DNA of 64,000 bases from CAYZTY01 sp964444665 (GTDB taxonomy: Bacteria; Planctomycetota; Phycisphaerae; Sedimentisphaerales; CAYZTY01), in assembly GCA_964444665.1 (NCBI GenBank), contig CAYUIE010000003.1:186001-250000 (forward strand), given 5' to 3'. Shown here piece by piece: positions 9,724 to 19,465 of the stretch. The position numbers and the translations under genes were made by a program. Each line of letters opens with the position of its first letter. Position 1 is the stretch's first letter. The notes under the pieces are model-generated. The model saw only the letters and a program-made list of their open reading frames with translations. It searched no databases and was not told the origin of the DNA.

Positions 9724-10551
9724 TCAATCGGCCCTTACGATTTCGAATATTTTTTTGCAGGTCCTAAGCACACCTTCGAGCCATTCCAAGGGTATAATAC
9801 ACGCAGAGTCTGATTTGGACTTCTCCGGCTCGGGGTGGACTTCGATAAATAATCCATTTGCGCCGGAAGCTATTGCTGCTTTGGCCAAAATTGGCGCCAT
9901 CTCCCGCTGGCCGTCACTTTCCGTACCCCGACCGCCGGGATGCTGTGTGCTGTGAGTGGCGTCAAAAACAACAGGACAGCCCAGCTTCTTCATTGCCTTA
10001 ATCGCCGTCATATCGTTTATCAGGCGGTTGTAGCCGAAGAAAGTGCCCCTTTCCGTAAGGAGTATTTTTTTATTATCACGAGCTCGAATTTTCTCGACGA
10101 CGTTTTTCATTTCCTGCGGTGACATAAACTGGCCTTTTTTCACGTTCACCGCTTTACCGGTCTGTGCACAGGTCGTCAGCAGGTCTGTCTGTCGGCACAG
10201 AAAGGCCGGCACCTGCAGACAGTCAACTACCTTGGCGGCTTCTTCGGCCTGCGAGCGCTCATGCACATCCGTCGTAAGTGCAAGGCCCGTTTCATCGCGA
10301 ACCCGGGCCAGAATTTCCAGACCTCCGACCAGGCCCGGCCCCCGAAAGCTGGATATGCTCGAGCGATTTGCCTTATCGAAGCTGGCCTTGAAAATTACGC
10401 CTACTCCCACTGCCCGGCCAATTCTAACCAGCTCCCTGGCAATCTCCAGGCACATTTCTTTATTCTCAATAACGCAGGGACCGGCAATCACGAACAAAGG
10501 ACCGTCTAATCCCACCTCAACATCGCCAATCTGAAAAGAATCCTTTTCCAT
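9724..10551 (-). CDS. kdsA: 3-deoxy-8-phosphooctulonate synthase (KDO 8-P synthase)
   Basis: Condenses arabinose 5-phosphate with PEP to Kdo 8-phosphate, the precursor of the LPS inner-core sugar. The start at 10551 (275 residues) fits the family length and has AGGTG upstream; the frame is open to 10608 but that would overlap the kinase gene. Recognisable: FVIAGPCVIENKEMCLEIA, FKASFDKANRSS, GLALTTDVHE, the PAFLCRQTDLL block, TERGTFFGYNRLINDM and VVFDATHSTQHPGG. Last gene of the leuS - CYTH - kinase - kdsA run. Its presence supports an outer membrane with Kdo-containing glycolipid. Confidence 0.96.
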   Translation of the reverse strand: MEKDSFQIGDVEVGLDGPLFVIAGPCVIENKEMCLEIARELVRIGRAVGVGVIFKASFDKANRSSISSFRGPGLVGGLEILARVRDETGLALTTDVHERSQAEEAAKVVDCLQVPAFLCRQTDLLTTCAQTGKAVNVKKGQFMSPQEMKNVVEKIRARDNKKILLTERGTFFGYNRLINDMTAIKAMKKLGCPVVFDATHSTQHPGGRGTESDGQREMAPILAKAAIASGANGLFIEVHPEPEKSKSDSACIIPLEWLEGVLRTCKKIFEIVRAD

Positions 10552-10600
10552 ATTCACCTGCCTAAGTGAAAGGTTAAATATCCTATATTGGCCTCCTGCC

Positions 10601-11551
10601 TTACACAAACCTCCTCTTGAGTCTTGTTCTTATACCGGCCGGTTTAGCACCGGCAGGAGTTATCACCTTTACCGCCTCGGGTATCACATTTATCTCAAGT
10701 GGCAGGTCCGGCCCGGGGTCGCCGTCGATTTCGGTTCGAAGATCGGGATGGTCCGAGCTTATATGAATCTTTTTGCCCTGACGATAAATCACATTACCGG
10801 CATCAATGTGCTGTTTAAAAGCCGTTAGTGCCGAGTATTTCAGCAGCCCCAGCCTGGAGTCACAGTTGTAAATACAAAGGTCAAGCAGTCCATCGCCAAA
10901 GTTGGCATAGTGTAATATCTGCAGGCCTAATGCATATCTCGATATATTGCCCACAAAAACCATCCCAAGGCCGTCAAAAACTTCATCGCCGTCGATTTCG
11001 ACCTTTATTTGGGGAAATTTATAAGCCCAGAACGTTCGCCAGATGGGCCAGAAGTAGTCAAGATGGTTTATATGGCCCCGACGCTGCCCATCTACAAGTT
11101 TTATTATCTGTCCGTCGAAATCAAGACCGACAACAGAGGTGAAGCACCGGCCATTTACACTACCCAGGTCCAGCACGCTTATATACTCATCTTCAAAGGC
11201 CTTTACTATAGTTTTTAGTCTCCTATCCAGCCCCAATTCATTTGCAAGCAGATTTTCCGTTCCACAAGGCAATATCATCATCGGCTTATCGCTACCTTCC
11301 AGACCGTGTGCCACCTCGCGTATCGTCCCGTCGCCTCCCGCAGCCACTACCATTGCGCAATTATAATCCACAGCCGCATCCGTGGCCAGTTCGCAGGCAT
11401 CCTCCAGCGAGCCGGTGTGCATAATCTTCAGCTTGTATCCTTTTTCCCGGAGATAATCTACAAACTGCCGAACCGTTAATTTGCTGCTGCTCGAGCCCGA
11501 TTTGGGATTCACTATATATGCGATATAACCGGTATTCGGATTAATTGCCAT
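10601..11551 (-). CDS. Diacylglycerol/sphingosine kinase-family lipid kinase (YegS/DgkB-like)
   Basis: 316 residues. The N-terminal ATP-grasp-like catalytic domain has YIVNPKSGSS and the family glycine motif VAAGGDGTIREVA (residues about 69-81), followed by PMMILPCGTENLLANELG. The C-terminal half is the beta-sandwich domain of DAGK_cat proteins and ends in a basic tail. Substrate could be diacylglycerol or another lipid alcohol. Its ATG overlaps the TAA of the CYTH gene by one base, implying translational coupling, and kdsA follows after 49 bases. Confidence 0.9.
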   Translation of the reverse strand: MAINPNTGYIAYIVNPKSGSSSSKLTVRQFVDYLREKGYKLKIMHTGSLEDACELATDAAVDYNCAMVVAAGGDGTIREVAHGLEGSDKPMMILPCGTENLLANELGLDRRLKTIVKAFEDEYISVLDLGSVNGRCFTSVVGLDFDGQIIKLVDGQRRGHINHLDYFWPIWRTFWAYKFPQIKVEIDGDEVFDGLGMVFVGNISRYALGLQILHYANFGDGLLDLCIYNCDSRLGLLKYSALTAFKQHIDAGNVIYRQGKKIHISSDHPDLRTEIDGDPGPDLPLEINVIPEAVKVITPAGAKPAGIRTRLKRRFV

Positions 11552-12135
11552 TATTTCCCTATAGATTCCTTTTCCGAGTTGAAATATATCTCCCTTTTTC
11601 CTGTGCCTTCATGCTCGAGCTTTTCTCTCATCAGCGTCGCATAGCTTTTTGGAATATGTGGTATATCACCAAGTCCCAACTTTTCCTGTAGTCGGGCAAT
11701 TTTCTCTTCGTCAGGTCCCTCGATTTCCACAAACCTGCCCAGCAGTGGCAGCTCATCCAGACAGACCTGGCAGTCATCGAGCAGCCATATTTCCCGTTTC
11801 TTTTCGAAGCTCAGCGCCTTTTCATATCCCAATGCCACTGCAAGTTTCTCGGCAGAATCGGCATCTTCCACCACAACGTTTATTTCCTGTCGTTTTTTCA
11901 ATCTGGTCTTTTCTTTTGGTCCTTTGTATGTCAGGACTACCTTTTCGTGACTGCCTGTAGATTGACATCTTAGACGTAAACATCTATCGCTGCTCATCAG
12001 CGATTCGGCTGCGTCATCAAAGTAATAATCTCTCTGCAAAACCTTCTGATGAAGCTTGCCGCCCAACTTAGAAATCCCCGCTGCAACTTCAGCGAGCGAT
12101 TCTACCTTCAACTTGGCTTCTATCTCAACATCCAT
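11551..12135 (-). CDS. CYTH-domain phosphatase/cyclase (class IV adenylate cyclase / CyaB-like)
   Basis: 194-residue triphosphate tunnel metalloenzyme. The defining ExExK motif is at residues 4-8 (EIEAK) and alternating charged strands follow: LQRDYYFDD, RCLRLRC, VVLTYKGPKEKTRLKKRQEI, VEIEGPDEEKI. Members hydrolyse thiamine or inorganic triphosphate or cyclise ATP; the sequence does not decide which. Start overlaps the leuS stop by one base (TAATG) and its own stop overlaps the kinase start in the same way, so the block is a tightly coupled operon. Confidence 0.88.
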   Translation of the reverse strand: MDVEIEAKLKVESLAEVAAGISKLGGKLHQKVLQRDYYFDDAAESLMSSDRCLRLRCQSTGSHEKVVLTYKGPKEKTRLKKRQEINVVVEDADSAEKLAVALGYEKALSFEKKREIWLLDDCQVCLDELPLLGRFVEIEGPDEEKIARLQEKLGLGDIPHIPKSYATLMREKLEHEGTGKREIYFNSEKESIGK

Positions 12136-14687
12136 TAGCAGACTATATTTACCAACCTGGATTTGATAACAATGATTTTCTTTGGCTTTTTGCCGGCCAT
12201 AGAGGTGATGACTTTTTCGCAGCCGAGCGCCATTTGTTTTATCTGTTCCTCGTCTGTATCAGCGGCAACGACAATTCTATCCCTAATCTTTCCGTTAACC
12301 TGCACGGCAAGTTCAACCTGTTTGTCCTGTACGAGCTTCTCATCGAACTGCGGCCACTGTTCATTGGTCAAAGATTCCTTGTGCCCCAATTTTTCCCACA
12401 ATTCCTCTGCGATATGCGGTGCGAACGGAGAAAGTATCAGTACGAATTTTTCAATCAGACTCATTGGTCTGACCTTTTGCTTGGCCAAATGGTTAATGAA
12501 AATCATCATCGCGCTTATCGCCGTGTTAAAGCCAAAGCTTTCAATATCCTCAGTAACTTTCTTAACGGTCTTATGTAATAATCGCAGCGTTTCCTCGTCG
12601 GGCTCAGCGGTTTTTATTTCCGCACGGAGCCCGCCCGTGTCTTCATCGATTATCGTTCGCCAGGTCCGCTGCAGAAACCGGTGGACGCCTTCGACGCCCT
12701 GCATATTCCAGGGCTTTGTCGACTCTAACGGCCCCATAAACATCTCATAAAGCCGCATCGAGTCCGCACCATAGTCGCTGATAACATAATCGGGATTTAC
12801 AACGTTGCCCCGCGACTTGCTCATCTTCTGGCTGTCTTCACCTAAAATCATCCCCTGGTTGACTAATTTTTTGAAAGGCTCCTTCGTACTCGTATATCCC
12901 AAATCGTACAACACCTTGTGCCAGAATCGCGCATATAAAAGATGCAGCACCGCGTGCTCCGCACCCCCAATATACAAATCCACGGGCATCCAGTATTTTT
13001 CCTTTTCACTCTCCCAGCCGACCTTATCATTCCCGGCGTCGAGGTATCGCAGATAATACCAGCAGCTTCCTGCCCATTGCGGCATTGTGTTTGTTTCACG
13101 CCGTGCTTTCCTGCCGTCCGGCAGTGTCACTTCAACCCAGTCATTTATATTTGCCAGGGGCGACTGACCATCGCCGGCGGGCTTGTAGTTTTCGACCTTT
13201 GGCAGAATTAAGGGAAGCTCTTTTTCCGAAAGTCCTGTTATTCCGTCCTCACTGTGAAGAATTGGGAATGGCTCTCCCCAGTAGCGTTGCCGGCTAAATA
13301 ACCAGTCTCGCAATTTATAATTTATTGCCTTTTGACCAAGACCTTTTCCTGCAAGCCGGCTTGTGATTTTCTCTTTGAATTCCGCTGTCGGCAAACCGCT
13401 AAACTGCCCGCTGTTTATCGCCGTGCCGTCACCCACAAAGCAAAGCTCGCCTTGCTTAACTAATTTGGCCTGTTCTTTGTCGTCAGGTTCGACAACCGGG
13501 ATAATCGGCAGTCCGAATTTCCTGGCGAATTCGAAGTCTCTCTCATCATGCGCGGGCACCGACATAATCGCACCCGTGCCATAGCTAATCAAAACATAGT
13601 CGCTTATCCAGATGGGTATCTTTTCCTCGTTAACGGGATTAATTGCGTACGCACCGGTAAAGACGCCGGTTTTTTCCTTTGCCAAATCGGTACGGTCCAA
13701 ATCGCTTTTTCGTGCTGCTTCGTCACGATATTTGTAAACCGCCTCTTTTTGGTCATCGGTTGTAATCTTATCAACAATTTCAAGCTCAGGCGCCAAAACC
13801 ATATAGGTAGCGCCAAATAAAGTATCCGGCCGGGTAGTAAACACACGAATACTTTCGTCAAGGCCGTCAATTTTGAAATCTACATCGGCTCCGATGCTTT
13901 TTCCTATCCAGTCCTGTTGCAGCTTTTTTATCGATTCCGGCCAATCCACTTTCTTTAAATCTTCGAGCAATCTATCGGCATATTTTGTAATTCGCAGCAT
14001 CCACTGCCGCATCGGCTTTCTGAATACTGGATGGCCGCCGCGTTCGCTCAGGCCGCCAATTACCTCTTCATTGGCAAGAACCGTCCCCAAAGCCGGACAC
14101 CAGTTGACAAGAACCTCTGCTTGATAAGCAAGCCGACGGTCATCGATAAATTCCCGTCTTAGTTCGGCACTTAGACCGTCGGGAATGTGCAATTGCTCGA
14201 GGGGTTTTGCTTTCTGCTCAGCCTCATCGAAAAAGCTGTTAAACATCTTCAGGAATATCCACTGTGTCCATTTATAATAGGCCGGGTCTGTAGTATCTAC
14301 CTGCCGGTCCCAGTCATAGCTGAAGCCAAGCGATTTTATCTGTCGCCGCATATTGTTTATATTTTTCTGCGTTGTTTCGGCCGGATTTGTACCGCTTTGA
14401 ACTGCATACTGCTCGGCCGGCAGACCAAACGCATCCCAGCCCATAGGATGAAGCACGTTAAAACCCTTCATCCGTTTATAGCGGGCTACTATGTCGCTGG
14501 CCGTGTAACCTTCGGGGTGCCCGACGTGTAATCCCTGAGCACTGGGGTATGGAAACATATCCAGCACATAGTATTTCGGCTTTGAATCTTCACAATCCAC
14601 GGCCCTGAAGGTTTTATTCGTCTCCCAGTATTCTTGCCACTTTTTCTCTATCTTGTCAAAATCATATGAGTTATTTTTCGCAGTCAC
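12135..14687 (-). CDS. leuS: Leucyl-tRNA synthetase
   Basis: 850 residues, class I, charges tRNA-Leu. HIGH-type motif in PYPSAQGLHVGHPEGYTASD (residues about 47-66), the CP1 editing domain with TTRPDTLFGATYMVLAPE, and KMSKS in SQKMSKSRGNVVNPD near residue 620. The start codon is GTG (14685-14687). The tiny upstream frame ends two bases before it. First large gene of a minus-strand operon whose genes overlap by single bases. Confidence 0.97.
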   Translation of the reverse strand: MTAKNNSYDFDKIEKKWQEYWETNKTFRAVDCEDSKPKYYVLDMFPYPSAQGLHVGHPEGYTASDIVARYKRMKGFNVLHPMGWDAFGLPAEQYAVQSGTNPAETTQKNINNMRRQIKSLGFSYDWDRQVDTTDPAYYKWTQWIFLKMFNSFFDEAEQKAKPLEQLHIPDGLSAELRREFIDDRRLAYQAEVLVNWCPALGTVLANEEVIGGLSERGGHPVFRKPMRQWMLRITKYADRLLEDLKKVDWPESIKKLQQDWIGKSIGADVDFKIDGLDESIRVFTTRPDTLFGATYMVLAPELEIVDKITTDDQKEAVYKYRDEAARKSDLDRTDLAKEKTGVFTGAYAINPVNEEKIPIWISDYVLISYGTGAIMSVPAHDERDFEFARKFGLPIIPVVEPDDKEQAKLVKQGELCFVGDGTAINSGQFSGLPTAEFKEKITSRLAGKGLGQKAINYKLRDWLFSRQRYWGEPFPILHSEDGITGLSEKELPLILPKVENYKPAGDGQSPLANINDWVEVTLPDGRKARRETNTMPQWAGSCWYYLRYLDAGNDKVGWESEKEKYWMPVDLYIGGAEHAVLHLLYARFWHKVLYDLGYTSTKEPFKKLVNQGMILGEDSQKMSKSRGNVVNPDYVISDYGADSMRLYEMFMGPLESTKPWNMQGVEGVHRFLQRTWRTIIDEDTGGLRAEIKTAEPDEETLRLLHKTVKKVTEDIESFGFNTAISAMMIFINHLAKQKVRPMSLIEKFVLILSPFAPHIAEELWEKLGHKESLTNEQWPQFDEKLVQDKQVELAVQVNGKIRDRIVVAADTDEEQIKQMALGCEKVITSMAGKKPKKIIVIKSRLVNIVC

Positions 14688-14689
14688 CT

Positions 14690-14803
14690 CTAAGTTACTC
14701 CATTATTGAATAAACCTTTGGCCCGTCCAATGCCATTGTCGGGGAAATATATAACCTCTCCGCACTCAAGGCACTTATACTCAAAAATCGGCATGCGCTT
14801 CAT
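14690..14803 (-). CDS. Very small FmdB-like zinc-knuckle protein (candidate)
   Basis: A 37-codon frame directly upstream of leuS. It begins MKRMPIFEYKCLECGEV, which matches the N-terminal half of the FmdB-type zinc ribbon (MPxYEYxCxxCG) but has only one CxxC pair, so two such chains or a partner would be needed to hold zinc. A second ATG lies at 14794. The stop TAG ends two bases before the leuS GTG, a spacing consistent with translational coupling. It could equally be a leader peptide or a remnant of a longer FmdB gene. Confidence 0.45.
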   Translation of the reverse strand: MKRMPIFEYKCLECGEVIYFPDNGIGRAKGLFNNGVT

Positions 14804-15091
14804 TCCGCATCCAGTAAAATACAAATCAACTGAAAGACGTTTTAATCGTGCTATTTCCGTGTATCGAATATAAGTGCCTGCAATTTAATAAGTTATACAA
14901 AATACCCGGCCGAGTCACGAATCTGGCAAGTTTTTGTAACTTCTTGAAAAATAGTAAGATAAGAATAACACAAAATCCAGCAAAATCCTCTAAAACTGCC
15001 GAGATGGTTCGGCAGCGGCTTTTAGTCGTTGCTGATAAAAATGCTGTTGATTGAAGGCTGATTTCACACGTGTTTCATCAAACAGGCGTAC

Positions 15092-16861
15092 TCAAGCAGT
15101 CTTATGGTCTTTGTGATGGTCAAGAAATCCCTCCAGCTTTCGGGCTCTTACCGGATGCTGGAGTTTTATAAGCGCTTTTGCCTCAACCTGCCGCACACGT
15201 TCGCGAGTAACCTTGAAGATTCTGCCCACCTCTTCGAGTGTGTAAGTATACCCGTCACCGATACCGTATCGCAGCTTGATAATCTCACGTTCGCGGTATG
15301 TCAGTGTTTTAAGGACCTGGTCCATTCGTTCCTTAAGCATCTCCTGTGTCGCTGAGCTCACCGGGGAATCGACGCTTTCGTCTTCGATGAAGTCGCCGAA
15401 ATAGCTGTCTTCGCTGTCACCTATAGGCCGGTCCAGGCTGATAGGATGCTTGGACATCTTCAGCACTCTTCGCGTTTCGGAGATGCTCATCGAGACTTCT
15501 TTGCCGATCTCTTCAAGTGTTGGTTCCCGACCCAGCTTTTGAAGCAGAGCCTTGTTCACTGCCCGCAGTCTGCTCATTGTTTCAATCATATGCACCGGGA
15601 TACGGATCGTTCGCGCGTGGTCTGCAATTGCTCTGGTAATTGCCTGGCGAATCCACCACGTAGCATAAGTGCTGAATTTATAGCCACGCCTGTATTCGTA
15701 CTTGTCAACCGCTCTCATCAGGCCTGTATTGCCTTCCTGGATAATATCAAGGAAGCTAAGTCCACGGTTGCGATATTTCTTTGCGATTGAGACAACCAGT
15801 CTTAGATTCGCGCTTGAAAGGCGTCGCTTGGCATTTTCGTATTCCGAGAATACAGCCTCAATAGAGCGCAATCTCTTATTAAGCTGCTTGGGCGTCTCAA
15901 GGTTCAATTCCTGCAGTCCATCCAGTTCCTCTTTCATCGATGTAATATCTTCTGCGCCATACTCCTTATCAGGTCCTTCGTCAATTCGTTTTTGTATTTC
16001 CTGCATTTTCCGCTGAATGCTTTGCAGCTTCTTCATCATAGGTTGGATTCGACTTGTTCGCAGACTCAGTTCTTCCAGCAGAGTCGCCAATTTTCGCCTG
16101 TTTCTGTGTATTCGTCTTAAGGTGCCTTTAACTTTGGTTATATCCTGCGATTCACGCATCTTATGAAACAAGCTGTAATTCAGATTAATCAATTTTTGTG
16201 CTGTTTCAATATTGTGTGGCAATCGCTTTTTAAGTACCGAGCGTACTAAGTTCTCAGCGGTGCTGAGTTTCATCGTTCTATCAAAGGGCAGCGTACCACT
16301 GTGGACCTGCTTGAGTATCTCCACGGCTGTTGTTGCGCAGTAGTAGCTCTCGAGGACTTTTCTTCTGAATGCCATACGAGTCAATTCTATCTTTCTCGCC
16401 AAACTTATCTCTTCTTCCCGCGAAAGCAGCGGTATCTCGCCCATTTGAGTCAAATACATTCGGATAGGGTCGTCTATGCGCCTTGCCTCGGCCTCTTCGG
16501 CCAGTTGCCGTTCAAGAAGCAAATCCTCATCAAGAGTGGATACTTCCTGTTTTTGCTCTTCAGAAAATCCCTCGTCGGTTCCTTGAAGCTCTTTTTGTTT
16601 CTTCTCCAGGTCAGCCTCATCAAGCAGGTTGACGCCCATTTCGTCCAGGGTCATCAAGAGATTGTCGAGTCGATTGGGTGTGACCGCCTCGTCGGGCAGC
16701 TCTTCGTTCATTTCCTCATAAGTCAGGTAGCCCCTCTTACGACCTTTTTCGATTATCGATTCAATCCGTGCCTGGACGATGTCCTCAGGGGTCAGAGCCT
16801 TCTGTATCGGGGTTGCTTTTTTGGACGCCTTCTTGCTTTTCTTTTTCTTCTTATCGGTCAC
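15092..16861 (-). CDS. rpoD: RNA polymerase primary sigma factor (sigma-70)
   Basis: 589 residues. N-terminal region 1.1-like segment with a lysine-rich head, then region 1.2 (DDPIRMYLTQMGEIPLLSRE), a charged non-conserved insert (residues about 215-340), region 2 (SSANLRLVVSIAKKYRNRGL, FLDIIQEGNTGLMRAVDKYE, YATWWIRQAITRAIADHART), region 3 (RIPVHMIETMSRLRAVNKAL) and region 4 (LTYREREIIKLRYGI, TLEEVGRIFKVTRERVRQVE). This is the housekeeping factor. It follows dnaG after 32 bases, the two-thirds of the classical rpsU-dnaG-rpoD operon that planctomycetes and many others retain. Confidence 0.97.
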   Translation of the reverse strand: MTDKKKKKSKKASKKATPIQKALTPEDIVQARIESIIEKGRKRGYLTYEEMNEELPDEAVTPNRLDNLLMTLDEMGVNLLDEADLEKKQKELQGTDEGFSEEQKQEVSTLDEDLLLERQLAEEAEARRIDDPIRMYLTQMGEIPLLSREEEISLARKIELTRMAFRRKVLESYYCATTAVEILKQVHSGTLPFDRTMKLSTAENLVRSVLKKRLPHNIETAQKLINLNYSLFHKMRESQDITKVKGTLRRIHRNRRKLATLLEELSLRTSRIQPMMKKLQSIQRKMQEIQKRIDEGPDKEYGAEDITSMKEELDGLQELNLETPKQLNKRLRSIEAVFSEYENAKRRLSSANLRLVVSIAKKYRNRGLSFLDIIQEGNTGLMRAVDKYEYRRGYKFSTYATWWIRQAITRAIADHARTIRIPVHMIETMSRLRAVNKALLQKLGREPTLEEIGKEVSMSISETRRVLKMSKHPISLDRPIGDSEDSYFGDFIEDESVDSPVSSATQEMLKERMDQVLKTLTYREREIIKLRYGIGDGYTYTLEEVGRIFKVTRERVRQVEAKALIKLQHPVRARKLEGFLDHHKDHKTA

Positions 16862-16893
16862 TGCATTTAACCTTCAAACATTTCTAACGCTAC

Positions 16894-18780
16894 CTATACC
16901 ATACCTGCATTACGCAGATTAGGCCTTTCAGGTTTGGATGTTAGCTTACGTAAAGATTCAGTTTCGTCATTTATCACTTTTATTTGTGTTCTGGTTAGAT
17001 TCTCTTGATGCTCCTTTATCGCATTGAGAGCCATTTCCAGCCGAACTGAAAAATTTCCCTTTTTTTCACCGTTCGCCGCCAAGTCGGTGATTATATTTGC
17101 CGTTTCCACAGATTCCACTCGCGAAAGTATATCTCTAAGAGAAGGTTGCGAACTTTCCTGCAGGCTCTTGAATAATGCCTCCGCTATTTGCCTGAATACC
17201 GGCACCTTAAAAGTTTCGAGTGAGATTTGTTGCTTGATATTATCGGAAAGATTACATTGATTTAACAGAACCTCCAGCACTTCCTGTTGGGCTTTTGCAT
17301 AAAATCCCTCTCCAAGCCGGCCGGCTGAATCCTTATAATTCTCAGTTTTGTTGCCCCTTTCGACTCTCGACCTTGTGAGTGTCTTTGTAAGTTCGGCATT
17401 TATCTGCCTGCTGTTAATCCCCATAATTCGGCTGAGTCGATTAACCGTCAGGCCTTTTGTGATATTGTCAAGCTTTCCTGCCCTCATCGCGATAGCTACG
17501 GTACGTAAAAACTCTTCGATAGCCGCACGCTTATCGATAAACGTATCGTTCTTTTCAAGGTTCTCTGTCAGCCGTTTCCACTTGAATTCCATCACATCTA
17601 TCGCCTGTGCTATCAGTTCTTTAAAGCTTTTACCGCCGGCCTGCAAAATGAACTCGCAGGGGTCACTGCCGGGGGGCAGCGAAACAAGTTTTATGTCAAT
17701 TCTCTCAGCAAGACAAATCTCTAACGCCCTGCTTGCTGCCTCGATACCTGCGGTATCACTGTCGAAAACAAGCACTATCTGTTTGGCATACCGACGAAGC
17801 AGACAGGCGTGCCCTGCAGTCAGGCTTGTTCCTAAAGTAGCAACAACGTTATCGCAGCCATACTGATGGGACATTATACAGTCGGTATAGCCTTCTACGA
17901 CTACCGCTGTGCCGGACGATGCTATGCTGTGGCGAGCATTATCGAGCCCATAGACGGCGTTACTCTTGTCAAATAGCACCGTTGCTGGTGAGTTCATATA
18001 CTTTGCCGGCTCATCGCCGAGAGCTCGCCCGCCAAAGCCTATCATCTTCCCTGTAACATCGGATATTGGAAACATCAGGCGATTTCTAAATTTGTCGTAG
18101 CAGCCGTTGTCATTTTCGCGTCGAACGGTCAGGCCGGCCTGCTGTAGGATTTTGGGCGAGAATCCGGCAGCCTTTGCCGCATTTACCAGCGAATCCCAGG
18201 AATCGAGCGCGAGGCCGAGGCCCCATTTTTTTGTACTTTCGGGGCTGATTTTTCGGGAAGCTATATAATTGCGGGTATCCCGGCCCTTTTCGTTGTCTTT
18301 GAGATTTGCCTGCCAGAATTTAGCTGCCCACTCATTGACCTTTGCCAATTGCACTGGGTCAGCCTGGCCCTGAGCTCCGGCAGCTTGTGATTTTTGCCTG
18401 GGCCGCTCAATTTTTATGCCTGCACGCCTCGCCAAGCGCTCGAGAGCCTGTGGGAAGCTAAGATTCTCACGAAGCTGGACGAATTTTACCACATCACCGC
18501 CGGCCCCACAGGCAAAACACTTAAAAATCTGCTTAGTGGGACTTACATACAGACTTGGTCGATGGTCCTCGTGGAATGGGCACAAGCCCACAAGTTCCTT
18601 GCCCCTTGTTTTCAGGCTCAAATGCTCCGATATAACATCAGCTATGTTAACAGCCTGCTGAATCTCTCTAACTATACTGTTATCAAACCTCAATGCCTGA
18701 CATTCTCCGGGATAAACCAACCAGACCATAAATCTGTCTGGACACCTTCCCTGTTTCTCATACCCCAGATAGTTGGACAA
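16894..18780 (-). CDS. dnaG: DNA primase
   Basis: Synthesises RNA primers at the replication fork. N-terminal CHC2 zinc finger (CPFHEDHRPSLYVSP followed by FKCFACGAGGDVVKF), the TOPRIM core (VVVEGYTDCIMSHQYG, then VLVFDSDTAGIEAA) and a helical C-terminal DnaB-interaction region. The longest frame starts at 18780, but this gives an N-terminal extension of about 29 residues; a TTG at 18693 right before RFDNSIVREIQQ, with an upstream GGAG, fits the family better (599 residues). Transcribed together with rpoD. Confidence 0.95.
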   Translation of the reverse strand: MSNYLGYEKQGRCPDRFMVWLVYPGECQALRFDNSIVREIQQAVNIADVISEHLSLKTRGKELVGLCPFHEDHRPSLYVSPTKQIFKCFACGAGGDVVKFVQLRENLSFPQALERLARRAGIKIERPRQKSQAAGAQGQADPVQLAKVNEWAAKFWQANLKDNEKGRDTRNYIASRKISPESTKKWGLGLALDSWDSLVNAAKAAGFSPKILQQAGLTVRRENDNGCYDKFRNRLMFPISDVTGKMIGFGGRALGDEPAKYMNSPATVLFDKSNAVYGLDNARHSIASSGTAVVVEGYTDCIMSHQYGCDNVVATLGTSLTAGHACLLRRYAKQIVLVFDSDTAGIEAASRALEICLAERIDIKLVSLPPGSDPCEFILQAGGKSFKELIAQAIDVMEFKWKRLTENLEKNDTFIDKRAAIEEFLRTVAIAMRAGKLDNITKGLTVNRLSRIMGINSRQINAELTKTLTRSRVERGNKTENYKDSAGRLGEGFYAKAQQEVLEVLLNQCNLSDNIKQQISLETFKVPVFRQIAEALFKSLQESSQPSLRDILSRVESVETANIITDLAANGEKKGNFSVRLEMALNAIKEHQENLTRTQIKVINDETESLRKLTSKPERPNLRNAGMV

Positions 18781-19016
18781 AAATCGAAGTTTCGCAGCCC
18801 ATGCTCCGAGCGCTTCACGGGCTCGATTTGAGTTTAACAGGTACTCCCAAAGTATAGCTCAAAAACAGTCAAAAGTCAAATTTCAGTGATTAAAACGGCA
18901 AAAAAAGGGCTAAAAATAACGAATTTAATGTATCGCGACACTTGGTAGGATAAGACTTATAGGTGTTGTCCTATTTTCAAAAGTAATATAATAAATATGA
19001 CGAAAAGAGAATTGCT

Positions 19017-19301
19017 ATGGCAAAAACTTATGATAGCCCGCTTGATAAAGGCATAAAAAGATATGTTGAGATTCTGGATGGCGCAGGGATTGAAACATAT
19101 GAGTCCTGCGAAGGAGGCAAAGAACACACATATCCAGAGCCAACGATTAGATTCCACGGGGACGGCGCAGAAGGATTTAAAGCCTTAGCTGTGGCCTTAC
19201 AAAACAACCTCCCTGTGTCTTATCTGCGCAGAATATGGTCTATTCAGGACTTGCAACCTGTTGGTCCGACGTGGGAAATCGTTTTTACCCGACCAGATTA
19301 A
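19017..19301 (+). CDS. Small hypothetical protein (94 residues)
   Basis: Begins AKTYDSPLDKGIKRYVEILD and contains GIETYESCEGGKEHTYPEP and a C-terminal VGPTWEIVFTRPD. No signal peptide, no membrane segment. The ESCEGG...H pattern and the small size recall orphan genes carried on phages and plasmids, but no function is recognised. GAAAAGAG lies before the ATG. It converges with the next tiny gene after two bases and belongs to an accessory patch between dnaG and lexA. Confidence 0.65.
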   Translation: MAKTYDSPLDKGIKRYVEILDGAGIETYESCEGGKEHTYPEPTIRFHGDGAEGFKALAVALQNNLPVSYLRRIWSIQDLQPVGPTWEIVFTRPD

Positions 19302-19303
19302 GT

Positions 19304-19465
19304 CTATTTTCCTTCGCGATTCAGTCTTGCACAATGGGCACAAAGCGGTTTTCCACCAGTCCCTTCCCTGCGATAGCGATGTTCGATATTGTTGCCTTCT
19401 GTGCAGGCTGTATTGTTGTGATGAACATACTGTTTGATTGAGTGCCACGGACTTGTTCTGGGCAT
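19304..19465 (-). CDS. Small Cys/His-containing hypothetical protein (53 residues)
   Basis: The frame is open to 19531, but the ATG at 19465 has a strong AGGAG six bases upstream. The product reads PRTSPWHSIKQYVHHNNTAC, then TEGNNIEHRYRREGTGGKPLCAHCARLN. One CxxC and several His residues suggest a small zinc-binding fold, perhaps HNH-like in the ordering of H, N and C but too short for a nuclease. No function assigned. Confidence 0.55.
   Translation of the reverse strand: MPRTSPWHSIKQYVHHNNTACTEGNNIEHRYRREGTGGKPLCAHCARLNREGK

Noticed and set aside
14848..15054. 68-codon plus-strand frame between leuS and rpoD
   Set aside because: No ribosome binding site and no recognisable similarity; lies across the probable leuS promoter.
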